From Nageia nagi (lineage: Eukaryota > Pinophyta): a stretch of 64,000 nucleotides of DNA. Positions within the stretch are counted from its first letter, which is position 1. Each line of letters opens with the position of its first letter. Shown here one piece after another: positions 45,863 through 62,907 of this stretch. The position numbers and the translations under genes were made by a program. Location of the stretch: positions 35,650,001 to 35,714,000 of the forward strand of contig JBITNC010000001.1 in assembly GCA_050084985.1 (NCBI GenBank). The letters run 5' to 3'. The notes beneath the pieces are model-generated. The model saw nothing but the letters and a program-made list of their open reading frames with translations, ran no database searches and was not told the DNA's origin.

Positions 45863-46436
45863 CTAGAGCCTTTAAGTTCGATGATCCAAGTGATGAAAAT
45901 TTTGTACTTCTTAATTGCCCTTAAGTCCTCTATTGGTATGGACACAACTCTATTAGGTGGACAGGCATGTGTGTAGTGATACCACATGTTTGTATGTCCA
46001 TTCAAGGACTATCTTGATAACCTAGGAGAAAAAATTAAAACCTAATCAAGATTAATAATTTGACCAATCCAATAAATGTTGAAACCTTAAAAAATAGCTA
46101 GTACTTCTCTTTGTGAGAGTATATTGCTATCAATGAGAACTAGTTAAGGATTGGTAGTACTTGAGCTCCTCTTATGTAGGCATTTAGGTGAAGGTTTAAT
46201 TTTAAATAAGAAAACAAGTTTCAATAATGTCACTCTACATTTACAATTTTTGAGATAAGAAATGTATTTGGATACATAGATTATTATATGAATTATAAAA
46301 CATTTGCACTTGTAAATCAAATCAAACATATCTTTAATGTTAATTGTAACATGTATTATTTACTTGGTTAAAACTTAATATCTAATGTTGTTTATTGAAA
46401 ACACATGCTTATTATTTCATATTTTTGTATAGCAAA
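45863..46436 (+). other. Non-coding leader of copia A, right part
   Basis: It matches 62337-62907 of element B, including 'tgtgtgtagtgataccacat'. It encodes no protein and leads into gag. Confidence 0.8.
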
Positions 46437-47020
46437 TGGGAGAATCTTTTTTACCTAAACACATTCTTAATGGTTCCAACTATAAAATTTGAAAAATATA
46501 GATGAGAGCTAAATTGCAAGCAAAGAAACTTTAGCAAATAGTGAATGAGAACCTTGTACCTCCTACAAATGAGAAGGTATTAGAGGCTTACAACATAAAA
46601 AATAAGTTCAGTTAGCAACCTTCATGATTTACCATATAGATTCAGATGATGTGCTCTTGATAATTTCAACCTTGATAAAGGAAGCATAGGATAAGCTTAA
46701 GCAAATCTACATTGGTTCAAATTTTTTAAGAAGGTTACCATTCTTAAAAAATTGCTTCAATCTCATCAAAGAGAAGATGAAAATATGGATATCTACTTAA
46801 ACAAAATCATTGATCTAAAAACTTATTTCTTGTGAGTGCAATTGGATCAATGATAAGTTCATGATCTTCATTATTCTTCAAAGTTTGAAAAATTTGTAAC
46901 GGTTATGGAAATAAGATTTGATAAAGAAGAAAAAGTCTTCTTCCTTTAATAACCTTTTTAAGCTTCTATTGAAGCATAAAAACACTCTTATCCATGATTC
47001 ATTTTTTTCCATCTAATTGA
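46437..47020 (+). pseudogene. Copia A gag relic
   Basis: It starts atgggagaatc, and the text F-L-P-K-H-I-L-N-G-S-N-Y matches the F-x-G-x-N-Y start of copia gag and the B copy. Several Trp codons are now stops. At 46687 the conserved E-A-W-D-K-L has TAG for Trp. About 430 bases present in B, including the Asn-rich linker and zinc knuckle, are missing here near 46990. Gag builds the particle; this copy is dead. Confidence 0.7.
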
Positions 47021-49963
47021 ATTGATGATTCTAGTTGCACTAATCACCTATGCTTTGAAAAAGAAAAGTTTGAGAACTTTCATAAGTATAAGATGCGATT
47101 ATGATAGATGATATCTCTATCCTTGAAGTTTAAAGAATTAAGAGTGTGTTGATTCATAAGAAGGTTATTGATAATGTTCTCTTTGTTATTAAGCTTATGA
47201 TAAACCTTTTTTTTATGATCCAAGTTATTATAAAAAAGAGGTATTCATTTTTGAGTTCAACTCACAACCTTAGTGCATTAAAAAAGAACTTACCATTTTG
47301 GTTAAAGGATCTATGAAAGAGAACCTGTACATTGTGGATCAAGTTCCATCAAAGATGTATCTTGCTTCTAGTGTGTGTTTCAAAGGTAATCTTTGGCACC
47401 ATTATTTAAGGAACTTTAACCACAAAAGTATTCAAATCATGAAAGACCAAGAACTTGTAAAAAGTTTACCTTCAATTTCTTCTTCGATTGGTCTATGCGA
47501 GAAATGCATTCTTAGTAAGATGCATAGATACAAGTTTGAAAAAGATAAGACAATAAGAGCATATCAACCTCTTCAACTTATGCATTTAAATTTGATGGAT
47601 CCATTTCATGCTAAGTTGCTTGGAGAAGCATCTTACATCTTGACCTTCATTAATGAATTTAGTAGGATGACCTTTGGGTATGTACTTGAGCATAAAGATC
47701 AAACCTTTGAGATTTTTAATGTTTTTAATACCTTTGCTGAAAATCAGACTAACCTTAAAATCAAGATGTTAAAATTAGATAATGGAGGAGAATATAATAG
47801 CAATGAGTTTAATAATTATTATGCTAAGTATGGAATCAAGAGATAGTTTACGATTTCTTACACTCCTTAGCAAAATGATGTTATCGAAAAGAAAAATAAA
47901 ATAATTATAAAGATGGTTAGATGCATGTTGGGTAATCTTCTTAAGTTCTTATGAGGTGAAGCTATGAGCATTGTTATTTACACCTTGAATAGGTGTTCCA
48001 TAAAAGTTGTTCAAAGTAAAACTCTTTTTGAAGCATGGTTAAGAAGAAAACCTAACATTTTTCACCTTAAGAGTGTTTGGTTGTGAAACTTTCTCCTACA
48101 TTATTTTTAAAAAAAGGAAGAAGTTGGATAAAAGAGTTAAAAAATGCATTTATATAAGTTATGATAGTCAATATAGAGGATACAGATTTTACTCTCCAAC
48201 TTATAAAGTAGTATTCATTTCAAAAGATGTAAAGTTCAATGAACTTCTTGAAGAATCTACTTCTAATGAGAATGTTAATGATCTAGAAGACTCTTCAATT
48301 ACTCCTAGCTAGTTAGACATTGATGTAGACAAATCACCTTAAGAATAAAATTCTCCAACATAAAAGGTAACAAGGAGCATGACCTTGAACAAATCTTTAA
48401 TTACCAAAATTGATAAAAACCATAAGTTTTCAACCTTTAAAGAAGCTTTTAAGCATGAGTACTGGATGAAAGCTATGAAAGTGAACTATGAGATGCTTAT
48501 AAAAAATAAAAATTGGGATTTGGTTCTTTATCCTAATGATAAGAATGTGATTGGTAATAAGCAGATCTACAAGATCAAATTCAATTCAATTAGAGATATT
48601 GAGAAATAGAAAGCAAAGTTAGTAGTTAAAGGTTTTGGTCAAAAATATGGTGTAGATTATGAACTTTTTTTTGCTCCTATGGTAAAGATGCCTACTATGA
48701 GAGTTATCTTTACTCTTTCTGCAGCTCAAAGATGGAAAGTTTTTCAATTTAATGTTAAGAGTGCATTTCTCAATGGTGATTTGGTTGTAAAAATCTTCAT
48801 GAATAAACCAGAAAGGTTTATTGTAGAAGGTAAAGTTCTTTGTGTGCAAGCTAAAGAAGTCTTTGTATGGATTAAGCAAGCACCTTGAGCTTGATACAGA
48901 AAGATTTCAAGGTACTTTGCAAATATTAAATTCTTCAAGTGTTTTTCTGACTTCAATCTATATGTGCTCAATCAAGAAAAAGATATGGTCTTGATTCTCT
49001 TTTATATGGATGATCTTTTGATTACTGGGAACAATAATGAAATTATTCAAGAATGCATATCCAAACTTAAGGTAATGTTTAAAATAATTGATTTTGATCT
49101 CCTATACTACTATTTTAGAATGTAAGTGTATCAATACAAGGATTACACTTATCTCAATTAATCTAATATATATCAAATATCTTACAGAAGTTTGGAATGG
49201 AGAAGTGTAGATATGTTGTGATCCAAGTCTCTCCTGGAATTATTATTTTTTGAGCTCTAATTTTCAGTTAGCTGATGCTACAGTTTACAGGTAATTAATT
49301 GGTAATATTTTGTATTTGATTATATCTAGGCTAGATATTACCTTTACAATGAATTTGATAGCATGATTCATGCAAAAACCTTACATTGAGCACATTAATA
49401 TTATTAACCAAATTTTGAGGTATGTTGCAAGAACTGAGGATCTTGCTCTTAGGTATTCCAAGTTGCCCTTGTTTATTCTCTTTGAATTCTCAAATTCTGA
49501 CTATTGAAAAGATAGAGATGATAGGAAATCAACCTCTACATATGTGTTTAGCATTGGTTTAAGTGCTATCTTTTGGGCTTCCAAGAAGTAGCCTATTGAT
49601 TCTCCTTCCACCATAGAACTTGAATACCGTGCCATGTATGTTGTAGCCTAAAAAGTCATTTGACTAAGGCATCTTTTAAAAAAATTGGATGAGCAAGATA
49701 GCTCATCCTTGATCTCATCAGATAACCAATCGGTTACTTCTTTGGCCAAGAATCTTATGTTTCATTAGAGAATAAAACATGTGAAAATCCATGCCCATTT
49801 TATCAGGGAAAAAGTTTTTGATGGCATCATACACATGGAGTATTATCCATCCACCTTGAACTCCATTGATTTGTTCACCAAACTCCTTCCAAAAGCTCAA
49901 TTTTGTAAGCTTAAGGATGATATCGGATTGGTGAAGTTGCTCTCAAGGGAGAGTGAAGTTTGA
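47020..49963 (+). pseudogene. Copia A pol relic (protease, integrase, RT, RNase H)
   Basis: Near 47025 D-S-S-C-T-N-H-L stands for the protease D-S-G-C. Frame 47298-47846 has L-W-H-H-Y-L and C-E-K-C (zinc domain), then H-L-N-L-M-D-P where integrase has H-T-D-L (catalytic Asp to Asn), and K-L-D-N-G-G-E-Y with its Asp kept. RT follows at 48379-49080 with K-N-W-D-L-V, D-K-N-V-I-G-N-K, V-K-S-A-F-L-N-G-D and an intact Y-M-D-D at 49003-49014. RNase H at 49500-49900 shows D-R-K-S-T-S-T-Y, E-L-E-Y-R-A-M and H-A-H-F-I-R-E. All domains stand in the copia order (integrase before RT), interrupted by stops and a few frameshifts. Confidence 0.85.
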
Positions 49964-50069
49964 ATTTTTATATTGAATTTATATTTATGATGATAACTTC
50001 ATTCTTAGAAGGATTTTATGTTGTATAGTATTGATTTTGTTGTACACTTTCATGGTAAGTTCGCTCTAT

Positions 50070-50500
50070 GTGAGGAACTTGTACAAATTGGCCAATCTAG
50101 CACTGTTTGGTTATCCATATGTGAAGAACTCTTATGTGTCTTTTGGTACTGTTTAGTTATCCATATGAGAGAAACTCGTATGTGCATGTTCTATTTTTGA
50201 TCAATCTAGCACTATTCAGTTATTTATATGTGAAAAACTCTTATGTGTCTTTTGGCACTATTTACTTATCCATATGTGAGGAACTCGTATGTGCATATTT
50301 TATTTTTGGTCAATCTAGCATTGTTTAGTTATCCATATGTGAGAAACTCTTATGTGCCATTTGGCATTGTTCAGTTATCCATGTGAGCAACTCTTATGTG
50401 CATGATCTAACACTATTTAGTTATCAATGTGTGAGGAACTCTTATGTATCTTTTGGCATTGTTCAGTTATCCACATATGAAAAACTCGTATGTGCATGCT
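50070..50500 (+). repeat. Minisatellite with a two-part unit of about 116 bp
   Basis: Short units (about 46 bp, 'ttatgtgtcttttggcactg') alternate with longer ones (about 70 bp, with ttctatttttggtcaatcta) around the shared word agttatccatatgtgagaaa. About four double units are present. It directly follows the RNase H end of copia A, in its 3' untranslated region. Confidence 0.85.
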
Positions 50501-54514
<4,014 letters not shown>

Positions 54515-54750
54515 TGTTAGAGTACATTATACTTAGGTATAATATTTGCTCAAGTTCTCTAGGAGTATTTTATTCTTTATTCCTAGGTTTAATTATTTGT
54601 TAGTTTGTTATGATTAGATCGTAGCAAATATTTATCATCTAGTGGATTTTATCCTCCTGGTTATCATGCATTTGTCCACTAACTTGTACTTTTCTCTATT
54701 TATTTGAGCTCTCCTTCATTGTATAATTCAATTCAGTCTATTTCCTTTCA
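54515..54750 (+). repeat. 5' LTR of the non-autonomous element
   Basis: It starts tgttagagtacattatac and ends tatttcctttca, followed at once by the primer site. Its partner is 57739-57979. Confidence 0.9.
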
Positions 54751-54762
54751 TGGTGTCAGAGC
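54751..54762 (+). other. Primer-binding site, iMet type
   Basis: tggtgtcagagc differs by one base from the iMet site TGGTATCAGAGC and abuts the LTR. Confidence 0.85.
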
Positions 54763-57126
54763 AGGTCTTTCTCGAGCCTGCCCTCTAGGTTTGCTTAGCA
54801 AATTTGTGAGGGGAGATTGACCTCCTTGAACCAATCCCCTCCTACCTCTATTTTTTTTTGTTGCATCTCCTTTTGTGGTAGGTGACCTGTCATTTTAGTT
54901 TCCAGATCTCTTCCCTGGACTTGACCTCTTATGCATGGTTGCGCCACCTTCTACCAGCTTGAACCTCCCAGTTGCAGATCTCTGTGTTTGGCACCTGATC
55001 CATTGTGCATACTTTGTGGAAGCTGGCTGAGCTCTACTGTGTTTGCATACTCTATGGTGGTTGGCATGTGTTATTTTTGGCCCTACGGGCTCTCCGCCTC
55101 CAGCTGTGCGCCTCCTTCTCTTGTATTGGATGGATCTGTAGATCTCTTTGTTTGATGCTTGGAAAGGTGGTTTGATCTAGTTGGAACAAACTACAGCTGA
55201 TTTGCTGCTACATTTCATTAAGTCCAGTCAAATTTTAATGGGCGTGATCTTAGGCATGTTTTAAATCCTATGTGTCATGTGGAGGTCGAAGATATGGTGG
55301 TTGAGCGTTTCTCTACTATAAGGTTGGGCATCCCATTTGGTGTATTTTGGACTCCTGCCACCATGAAACAAAACTTTCTTCCCTCTCTGGCATGGCATTT
55401 GCAGTCTAGAGACCTGCATTTTATTGCCACTAGCATTTTGTGGCATTTATGCCGGTGAGATCTGTTGCCATGGTGGATCTGCTGTTATGTACGGTGGGAA
55501 TCCATCTTGTTGTACAGCCTCTCTGCTACGTCTTCACCTTCACAAACCTCCATACTACATCGTGGCATTTGTATGTTACGAAATCATGGGCGTTGAGATT
55601 GGTGGGTCTCCTCTCTCATGGGGTGCCTACGTTGGATGAGATACTCTGCAGGCCCTTCACACCCCCTTCCTCTGCGACTTTCAGCACTGTGTCGCATGCC
55701 CCATGTGATCTTTTTTCCCGCGTGATGTTCTCTCCAGTTGCCTTCTATAGATCTGGTGACTCGGACGCACCTCTTGCTGGTCTCTCTCCCTCACTTGCGT
55801 AGCAGCCAGCAGGGCTTCCTCCTTATTGCGAGGCCATTTCTCCTGAAGATTGGATCTATTTTGCTCCTTGTGTGGAGCTCTCCTCATCTTCGTGGGCTCT
55901 ACTGTAGGCTCATCTCCTGTTCTTGGCCTCTTCTTGCATGCGGTGGACAATATCATGGCGGATATGGTATGAGGATCTCCGCTCAAGCTCTTCTGCAACA
56001 GCTCCTCCTATCTCTAACAAGCGCTCCACTATTTGGGCTTGCTATGCGAGTTTCTTGGATGAGCTGCTCTATGATTCCCCCTAGCGTGATGTGCTCTCTA
56101 GTAGATCTATGTATTCATGGTGCGGTGGCTCCGTTGGTACCTCCTTTGAGAATGTATCACCCCCTTGGTGTGCTTTGCTGGCGTCTTCATGGTATCACCT
56201 TTCTTCAAAGCAAATGGTACCTTTTCATGCCTTTTTCGATGAGCCCTCATGTACCTCATCGCACATATGGTGGCTGTGTGATCTGAATCATACCCATACG
56301 CAGTGAAAGCATGGCTGACCACTATCACCCACATCGCGTCCTCTTCCTTTCTCCTCGGTGGCCTCACTTTTGCTGATTGGACTAGTGATTTGCATGCCAC
56401 TCTACGTTTCTCTGCTGACTCGTTTGTCATTTATTTTTGGTAGCTTTCCACTTTGATGGTTTTATTGTCAAAAATGGTACATTCAAAGGTCTAATTGTCA
56501 TTCTATCAATAGTTATGTGTTCTTTATATCCATCCCATCATTTTAAGTAGTTGCTTGATTCATTTTGCCTTATCTATTAACTTAGAATCAAAATTCAACT
56601 TTTTGCATTTAAAATTTAATTAAATTTATAGGTTTAATTTAATTATTTTTTTCTAAAGTTTAGGCCTTAAAAATTTAAATTTTTACCCCAAATCAAATTA
56701 ATTCCATAACTTTTGCAAATGGATTCCGTTTTGAGTGTCATTTTTTGCATTGTGGAGTAGACTTTTTGGTGAACTTGGTTGTAAGCCTAATTTATGAAGG
56801 CAATTTTATGCTGGGTCACTTCATTTTTTGGAGTATTGTGGTTATCAAGAGGCCTTCTATTTGTGGACTAGTTTGTGTCTAGGTTAGATGTATGTTTTTG
56901 CATCTACATTGATGTTGTTTTTGTAGTCCTTTACTGCCTTGTTGGGTGCCTTCATAGGTCTCATAGCCCAACTCATGGTTTCTACCCTTGTCCTTCATGG
57001 ATCTTATGGTGGTCTTACCATTACCTTATCTTGTGACTTGCCATTTCTCCTTGTCAGAATTAAGGTTGGATTGCAACTAATACTACTTCCTCTTTTTGGA
57101 TGCAACCTCTTTTTTATGGATCTCAG

Positions 57127-57285
57127 CATACGGGCTCCAAGATTGGCTCTCTAATGATGTGTGCTTTCTTATTTGCATATGGGCTCCTGGTTTCGCTCTC
57201 TAATGATGTGTGCTCCTTATTCTCCATGGTACATGGGCTATTCACTGGTCTCTTGGCTTGGATCTCTAATGATGTGTACACGAGA
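57127..57285 (+). repeat. Short direct repeats inside the non-autonomous element
   Basis: The phrase ctctctaatgatgtgtgct or a close variant occurs three times, about 48 and 75 bases apart. It is unexplained. Confidence 0.7.
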
Positions 57286-57738
57286 AATTATCCACTGCTT
57301 GTTTTTGCTTATGGTCTACTAGCTGCATTACTAATATACTTTTCATAGTGGAGTTTGTACCTTGTTTTCAGGTTGAGGGACTCTTTTTGTTGGTGTTGAT
57401 CGAGTAGTGTTGTTTGACTCACTCCTGCATATTGGTAGCTCTTTGATCCTAATTTCTTTTAAGGTTATTTAGCTTCTGGCTTCTAGTTGTTCATTGGCAT
57501 CAGTCTCTTGACATCATTGTATTGGATTCAATGAGCATGATTTCTTGAGTGGTGATGGAAGTTATCCACCTTCTTTCTTTTCTTTCTCTCTTTTATGGGG
57601 CAGTTTTTCCTATAGGTTTTATCCTTTTCTCTGCTTGTGAGAGATTTATTTGTACATGAGTACCTAATTAGGCCTTATTACTGGGACTCATTTTTTGTGG
57701 ATGTGCCACTTTATCTCCTTATTCATTTAAGGTGGGGG

Positions 57739-57979
57739 TGCTAGAGTATATTATACTTACGTATAATATTTGCTTAATTTCTCTAGGAGTATTTTATTCT
57801 TTATACCTAGGTTTAATTATTTGTTAATTTGTTATGATTAGTTCATAAAAAATTATTTTTCATCTTGTGGATTTTATCCTCACACATGGTTATCATGCAT
57901 TTATCCACTACCTTGTACTTTGCCCTATTTATTTGGGCTCTCCTTCATTGTATAATTCAATAAATTCTATTTCCTTTCA
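57739..57979 (+). repeat. 3' LTR of the non-autonomous element
   Basis: It starts tgctagagtatattatac after the purine tract aaggtggggg and ends tatttcctttca. Confidence 0.9.
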
Positions 57980-59455
57980 CTTTTTTTAACTAGTAGAATA
58001 TATTATATAAATTTATAAACACCCCTACTCCCCTTCCCTTATAAAATACTTACCGATCTACTGATAGTTTGACTTGATATTAAAAATACCCCTTGGTATG
58101 CACTCACATGGTATATACCATTTCCTAATAGTGACCCCCTATGAAATTACTTTAAAAATGTTATCTATTATTGTGACCTATGATTTTGAAAAGTTTTTAT
58201 CATGAAATAAGTCACAAAATAGTTGAAAAATATTTTTTAAATTTAGGGCTATATATGATGATGATTTCTGTAAAATTTTTATATTATTGACCAAAATATG
58301 CAAGTTTAAGCTTTGAAAAATCAAAACTATTTTCTAGTTATATTTATATATAGTTTTGGTAAAGTTTTCTAATGAATTGTCTCACTTAATTGAGTAGGAC
58401 CTTTAAAAAACTTGGAAAGTAGAGCCAAAGGCATCCTCAATCCTCCCACCAATAGATACAATTTTGGCTTAGTTTCCCAATTGAAGTTTTCTTTGGGGTG
58501 GTCGAAACCAAAAGGGGATAACAAGATATCATACTCAAATATAAAACTATTTCAAGGAAATATTCTTTTTATATCAAATATTTTTCATACTTCTTTATGC
58601 TTATTTGGATAGTGCAATTTCACATGCTTTTCATTATATATACAAAGAGAGGAAAAATGTAGATGCCTAAATATGATTTCTTATTAATTGATAAATCATA
58701 TTCTAGATGTCTCAAAAGAATAAATAACAATACTACAAGAATAAAGGCTAATGTGCTGTATCATGTGCTAAGTTCATTGGATTATCATTAATCATAACTA
58801 TATATAGAAATATCTTGATATTATAAAGATCTATTACTATTGTCAGCCTTCACTCCCTTTTATGTATTTATAAGTATAAAAGGAAGAGTTTAGGTTGAAA
58901 TTACCTATCAGATCCCTTTGGTAGATGATTTTTCATACATCATACCACACTAATGATGTCTCTTGATGCCTCCTATCTAAGAATCTATTATGCTATGGGA
59001 TTTATGTTACATGTTATTATTTTCATTGTTCCTAATATTATTGAATGAACAACATGTTCAATGTTGGAGGACTGTAACTACAACATGTGCATTATTTTGA
59101 TTTAATATCTAGAGCTACAAATATGAATGATGTGAAGCATAGATTTAGGTTATGGAATATCCCTCATGAGATTCATCCTAAATTTAATACAATCCTCCAT
59201 ACACTAAGCTATATCCAAAGGATTGCTTCTCTATTAGGTGCACACTTTATTGGTATTAAGTTAAATAAACTTTACAAGTGTCTTGCATCTATATTGCAGT
59301 CTTTATTTAATTATTTATTTATTGTAAATCATTATTTATAAACTACATTTTGGTTCAAATATCTAGAGTCCTAATCTTGGATTGATTGTATGGTCCCACA
59401 GTGAGAGAGTATAAACCTTTTTTTTGAAGATTCATTCAATGGAAGAGCATAGTAC
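57980..59455. other. AT-rich region without recognised genes
   Basis: This is stop-rich sequence between two LTR elements. Plus-strand frame 59087-59341 (84 codons) has no family I recognise and no clear context; it may be chance. Confidence 0.45.
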
Positions 59456-59945
59456 TGTTGGAATGTATAATGCATTATTGTAAAGGTTATGTAATAATAT
59501 TCTATGTAAGTTAACTAATACTTAAGGGTATAATTTGATACCTTAAGTATTTAAGTGAATATGATAATGTAACTTGTCCTACACTCCATGTCATGAGCAT
59601 ACCTCTTGGGTAAAAAGATGTGCATGTCATGCTTTTGTACATTGGATAAAAGAGTGATCCAAAGAGGGATTTTGGCCTATAAATAAAAGGCTCTTTCTTT
59701 GTGATAATACACCAATTTTTTAGAGTAAAGTTATGATATAGGATAGAGCTTAGGAGGATTGTAAAAGTGTTGTATTTGTGATTGAAGTAAAGATCTAGTT
59801 AGTGGATGTACTCCTAGTTAGAAAAACTATTTATATCTTGAGTTATCTTTGTGAGATTGCTTTGTGAGTTTTATAGATGTGATTTGTGAGTTTTCATGTG
59901 ATCTTGGTAGTTTAAGATTGTATTAGTTATATTTTAATCCTTTCA
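59456..59945 (+). repeat. 5' LTR of copia B (490 bp)
   Basis: It begins tgttggaatgtataatg and ends ccttttca-type sequence before the primer site. A TATA box (tataaata) at 59678-59685 is intact here but mutated in A. The hairpin at 59517-59551 is shared with A. Confidence 0.8.
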
Positions 59946-59947
59946 TT

Positions 59948-59959
59948 TGGTATCAAAGC
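59948..59959 (+). other. Primer-binding site of copia B
   Basis: tggtatcaaagc differs by one base from the iMet site TGGTATCAGAGC. Confidence 0.8.
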
Positions 59960-62907
59960 TAGTGTGGAAGCTCTTCTTCAACATCTTGGTGATCTTCATT
60001 CCTCATTCTACACCTCATTCCTTCATTGTTGAGGTAAAACTAAGAGAAGGTATAAATTCCTACCTTAGTAGTTATTTTTTTTTATTGCATCATGCTACTA
60101 ACATTTTACTTGCAATATGTTAGTTCTTTTTTTTAAAGAAAATATATGGCTAACAAAATTGTAAAATATTTTGTTACTAACCTCCTATGTTACATGCAAT
60201 GTTTTTTACTACAACCTTTAATAAAAAGGGGGAGGTTAGTATACATTTTTTTCTTTGTGTAATATTACAATTTTTTTTTCTTCTTTTGTCTAATTAAACA
60301 AAAGGGAGGTCCAACATTTATTTTATTCAAATAGCTAAGATAATATTTTTCAATTAAACTTTGAGATTGTAAAATTTTTGAAAAAGTTCTAAGGGCATAT
60401 TTTTTTATTACAATCAATTTTTTATTTTTAAAATAATAATAATAGAAATTGTTTTAGCCAACCAACCAAACTTTGGTTGTCGATGCCCTAACCCCCAAAA
60501 TAGTCTGGTTGGTTACTTTGACATAGGCATGCAAATCATCTCAGCACCCTCTGTTGACCATTTTTTATGTCTCTCTTGTCCTACTCTCATGCACAATTAG
60601 GATTTATGGGAGTATACTTACTCACTTGATGTTGCTCCCTTGTCACTTTCCTAAGTTGACCAAGTTTGATCTACTAAGTGTTGCTCATTACTTCTAGCTC
60701 AATCACCCTCTGTCCTTCATTCATGGCTAATTGACCATCCTCCTTTGATAGCTTCAACACCTTCCATTTTTTTTTTTTGCTAAAGTGATGAGATCATTCT
60801 AAATTTTTTTGGTCTTTTGGTTGGGAATAATTGTTTTAGGGGAAAATGGCTATAAAAGAATGAAAGAGAATGAGTCCTTAAACTAGATGAGCTTCAACAA
60901 GAAAAATCTCTTTTCCATCCTTTTAAACCAATGCACTCTATTCTCTTGCCCTCATTTCATTATCATGTAGGTCTTTGACACCATGACCTCCTTTGGTAGT
61001 GATTTGGTCTCCTCTAGCAATGATTTGGTCTCCTTTGGTAGCGATTTGCTCTCCTTTAGCCATGACCTCCTTCAATCCCTCACTGCTCCTTCCTTCACTT
61101 GGTCTCCTCCTCGGTTGTGTCTCCACCCTGCAGCCTCCCTACCCACTCTCCTCTATTTGTGACATCCGTGTGACCTTCTACCCTTCGATTTTTTTTCCTT
61201 GCCCTCTTTATTTCTCCTTGCTCTTTAATTTTTTGGTGGATGCTCATATGTTATTTTTTTTGAATGTTTTTCATATTTAATTCATTCTAACTTGGATCAA
61301 GGTCAGAATTAAAGTGCATGATGGCTCATTAATTTTTTCCTTGAGTGCATAGTATCCTCAAAATTGGATGTTTTTTCATTAAATTCTTTACAGGTTAATA
61401 ATGATTACTTGATAGAGGATATTGTTTTTTTTTGGCTTTGCTCCAAAAAAAAGAAGGGGTTAGAGAATTTATTATAATCTGACCATATTAAATGCTTCCT
61501 TATCCTTCCTCGTTAATTTTTTAAAGGAATTTTTTATATTGAAAGGAAAAATTAACCTTTTGCCTTGGTCCAAATTGCAAATGCTTATGAAAAGGAATTT
61601 TTCATGCTAAGTTATCAAAAGTATTTCTTTTATCTCTAAAAAGGGGGAATAATTTATTAATACTTAGAAGATGATTTTTTAGCATTCAAATTACTTAGTT
61701 AAAAGTATTATTTTTTTAGCATTCTTTTCTTAGTTAAATTTCTAAGGTAAAACTAATATGATATCTTTAGGGGATAAATTTTAAGTAAAAGAAGAGAAAA
61801 TTTGTATAAATTTTTTACTTAAAATTTATCTAGATATTGCATGTTAGATTTGATAAAATATTGCATGTCTATCTATCTTTCTAAATTCCTTATTAAAGTT
61901 AATTTATACAAATTAATAGGAATGATCCATGCTTCTTACTTTTTTAAGTTAAATGATGCATTCTTATTACTTAAATTATTTTAATGGGAATGATGCATGC
62001 TTAAATTTTTTAAGCTATGAGAATGATGCATTTGATGACTCCCTATTTTTCTTATTTCTTTATGCAAAGTATGGAATGGACTTGTGCAAAATAAGAAATG
62101 ATGTAAATATATCCTTTAGGGGTTGGTAAACAAAACCCATTGGACTCTTAGGTTCCAAGTTATGAATGAATGGTGTATTTATTTATGCACTTTACTTCTT
62201 ATTTCATACTTTTTCTTTATTTAGTTATGCAAAAATGCAAACATTGAAATGAGCAACCCCTTAAAATGAACACATCCACACGTACATTTTGCAACATGAC
62301 TTATTTGGGGAGCCATGAGGTAAGGACAAGTAGATTGGAGCCTTTAAGTTCAACAATCCAAATGGTGAAAAGTATGTACTTCTCAATATCCCTAAGTCCT
62401 TTGTTGGTTTGGATATAACTATAATAGGTGGATAGACATGTGTGTAGTGATACCACATGTTCACACATCCATTCAGGGATTATCCTGATAACCTAGGAGG
62501 ATAACTTAAAATCTAATCAAGATTAATAATTTGGTCAATCTAATATATGTAATAACCTTGGAAAATAGTAGGTACTTCTCCTTTTGAGAGTATAATACTG
62601 ACTAAGGTGAACTAGTTGAGAATTGATAGTACTTGGGCTCCACATGTGTGGGCATGTAGGTGAAGGCCTAATTTTAGACAAAAAGACAAGCTTCAACAAT
62701 GTCACTCTACATCTTCTATTATTGAGATGAGAAATGTATTTGGGTACATGGGTTATTATTTGAGTTGTAAAAAATTTGCACTAGTGAAACAAATCATGCA
62801 TGTCTTTTATGTTAAACTTAACATGTATTTTTACTTTGTTAAAATTTAACATATAATGTTGTTAATTGAACCATATGCTTATTATTTTTCACATTCTTAT
62901 GTAGCAA
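59960..62907 (+). other. Long leader of copia B
   Basis: No element protein is encoded in about 2.9 kb between the primer site and gag. At 60985-61070 a unit of about 21 bp (gatttggtctcctttggtag) is repeated three to four times. On the minus strand it gives heptapeptides of the K-G-D-Q-I-x-x kind within a 62-codon frame (61126-60938). The same repeat is not present in A, so I do not call it a gene. Confidence 0.6.

Larger units (their letters stand above)
34645..50500 (+). mobile_element. Copia element A, split by a nested gypsy element
   Basis: The order is LTR 34645-35152, primer site 35155-35166, non-coding leader 35167-37549, nested element 37550-45857, the rest of the leader 45858-46436, gag and pol 46437-49963, and a minisatellite 50070-50500. 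The leader and gag match element B (59456-64000) over their ends, including both sides of the nested insertion. No 3' LTR is recognisable downstream, so the element is 3'-truncated or its end has decayed. The right boundary is approximate. Confidence 0.8.
54515..57979 (+). mobile_element. Complete non-autonomous LTR element without gag or pol
   Basis: LTRs 54515-54750 (236 bp) and 57739-57979 (241 bp) share TG...CA ends and differ at roughly a tenth of positions. A primer site (tggtgtcagagc, 54751-54762) and a purine tract (aaggtggggg, 57729-57738) mark the plus strand. Flanks cttct and ctttt are a one-mismatch target duplication. The 3.0-kb interior is richer in G and C than its surroundings and has several overlapping frames on both strands (55440-55802, 55738-56286 plus; 56430-56107 minus), but none resembles gag, pol or another family I know. 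Size and build fit a LARD-like derivative. Confidence 0.88.

Noticed and set aside
55738-56286. 182-codon plus-strand frame in the non-autonomous element
   Set aside because: Overlapping frames exist on both strands, composition explains the openness, and I recognise no domain. Kept only as part of the element description.
60938-61126. Minus-strand frame with heptapeptide repeats in the copia B leader
   Set aside because: It is produced by a 21-bp tandem repeat, lies antisense in a leader and is absent from copia A.
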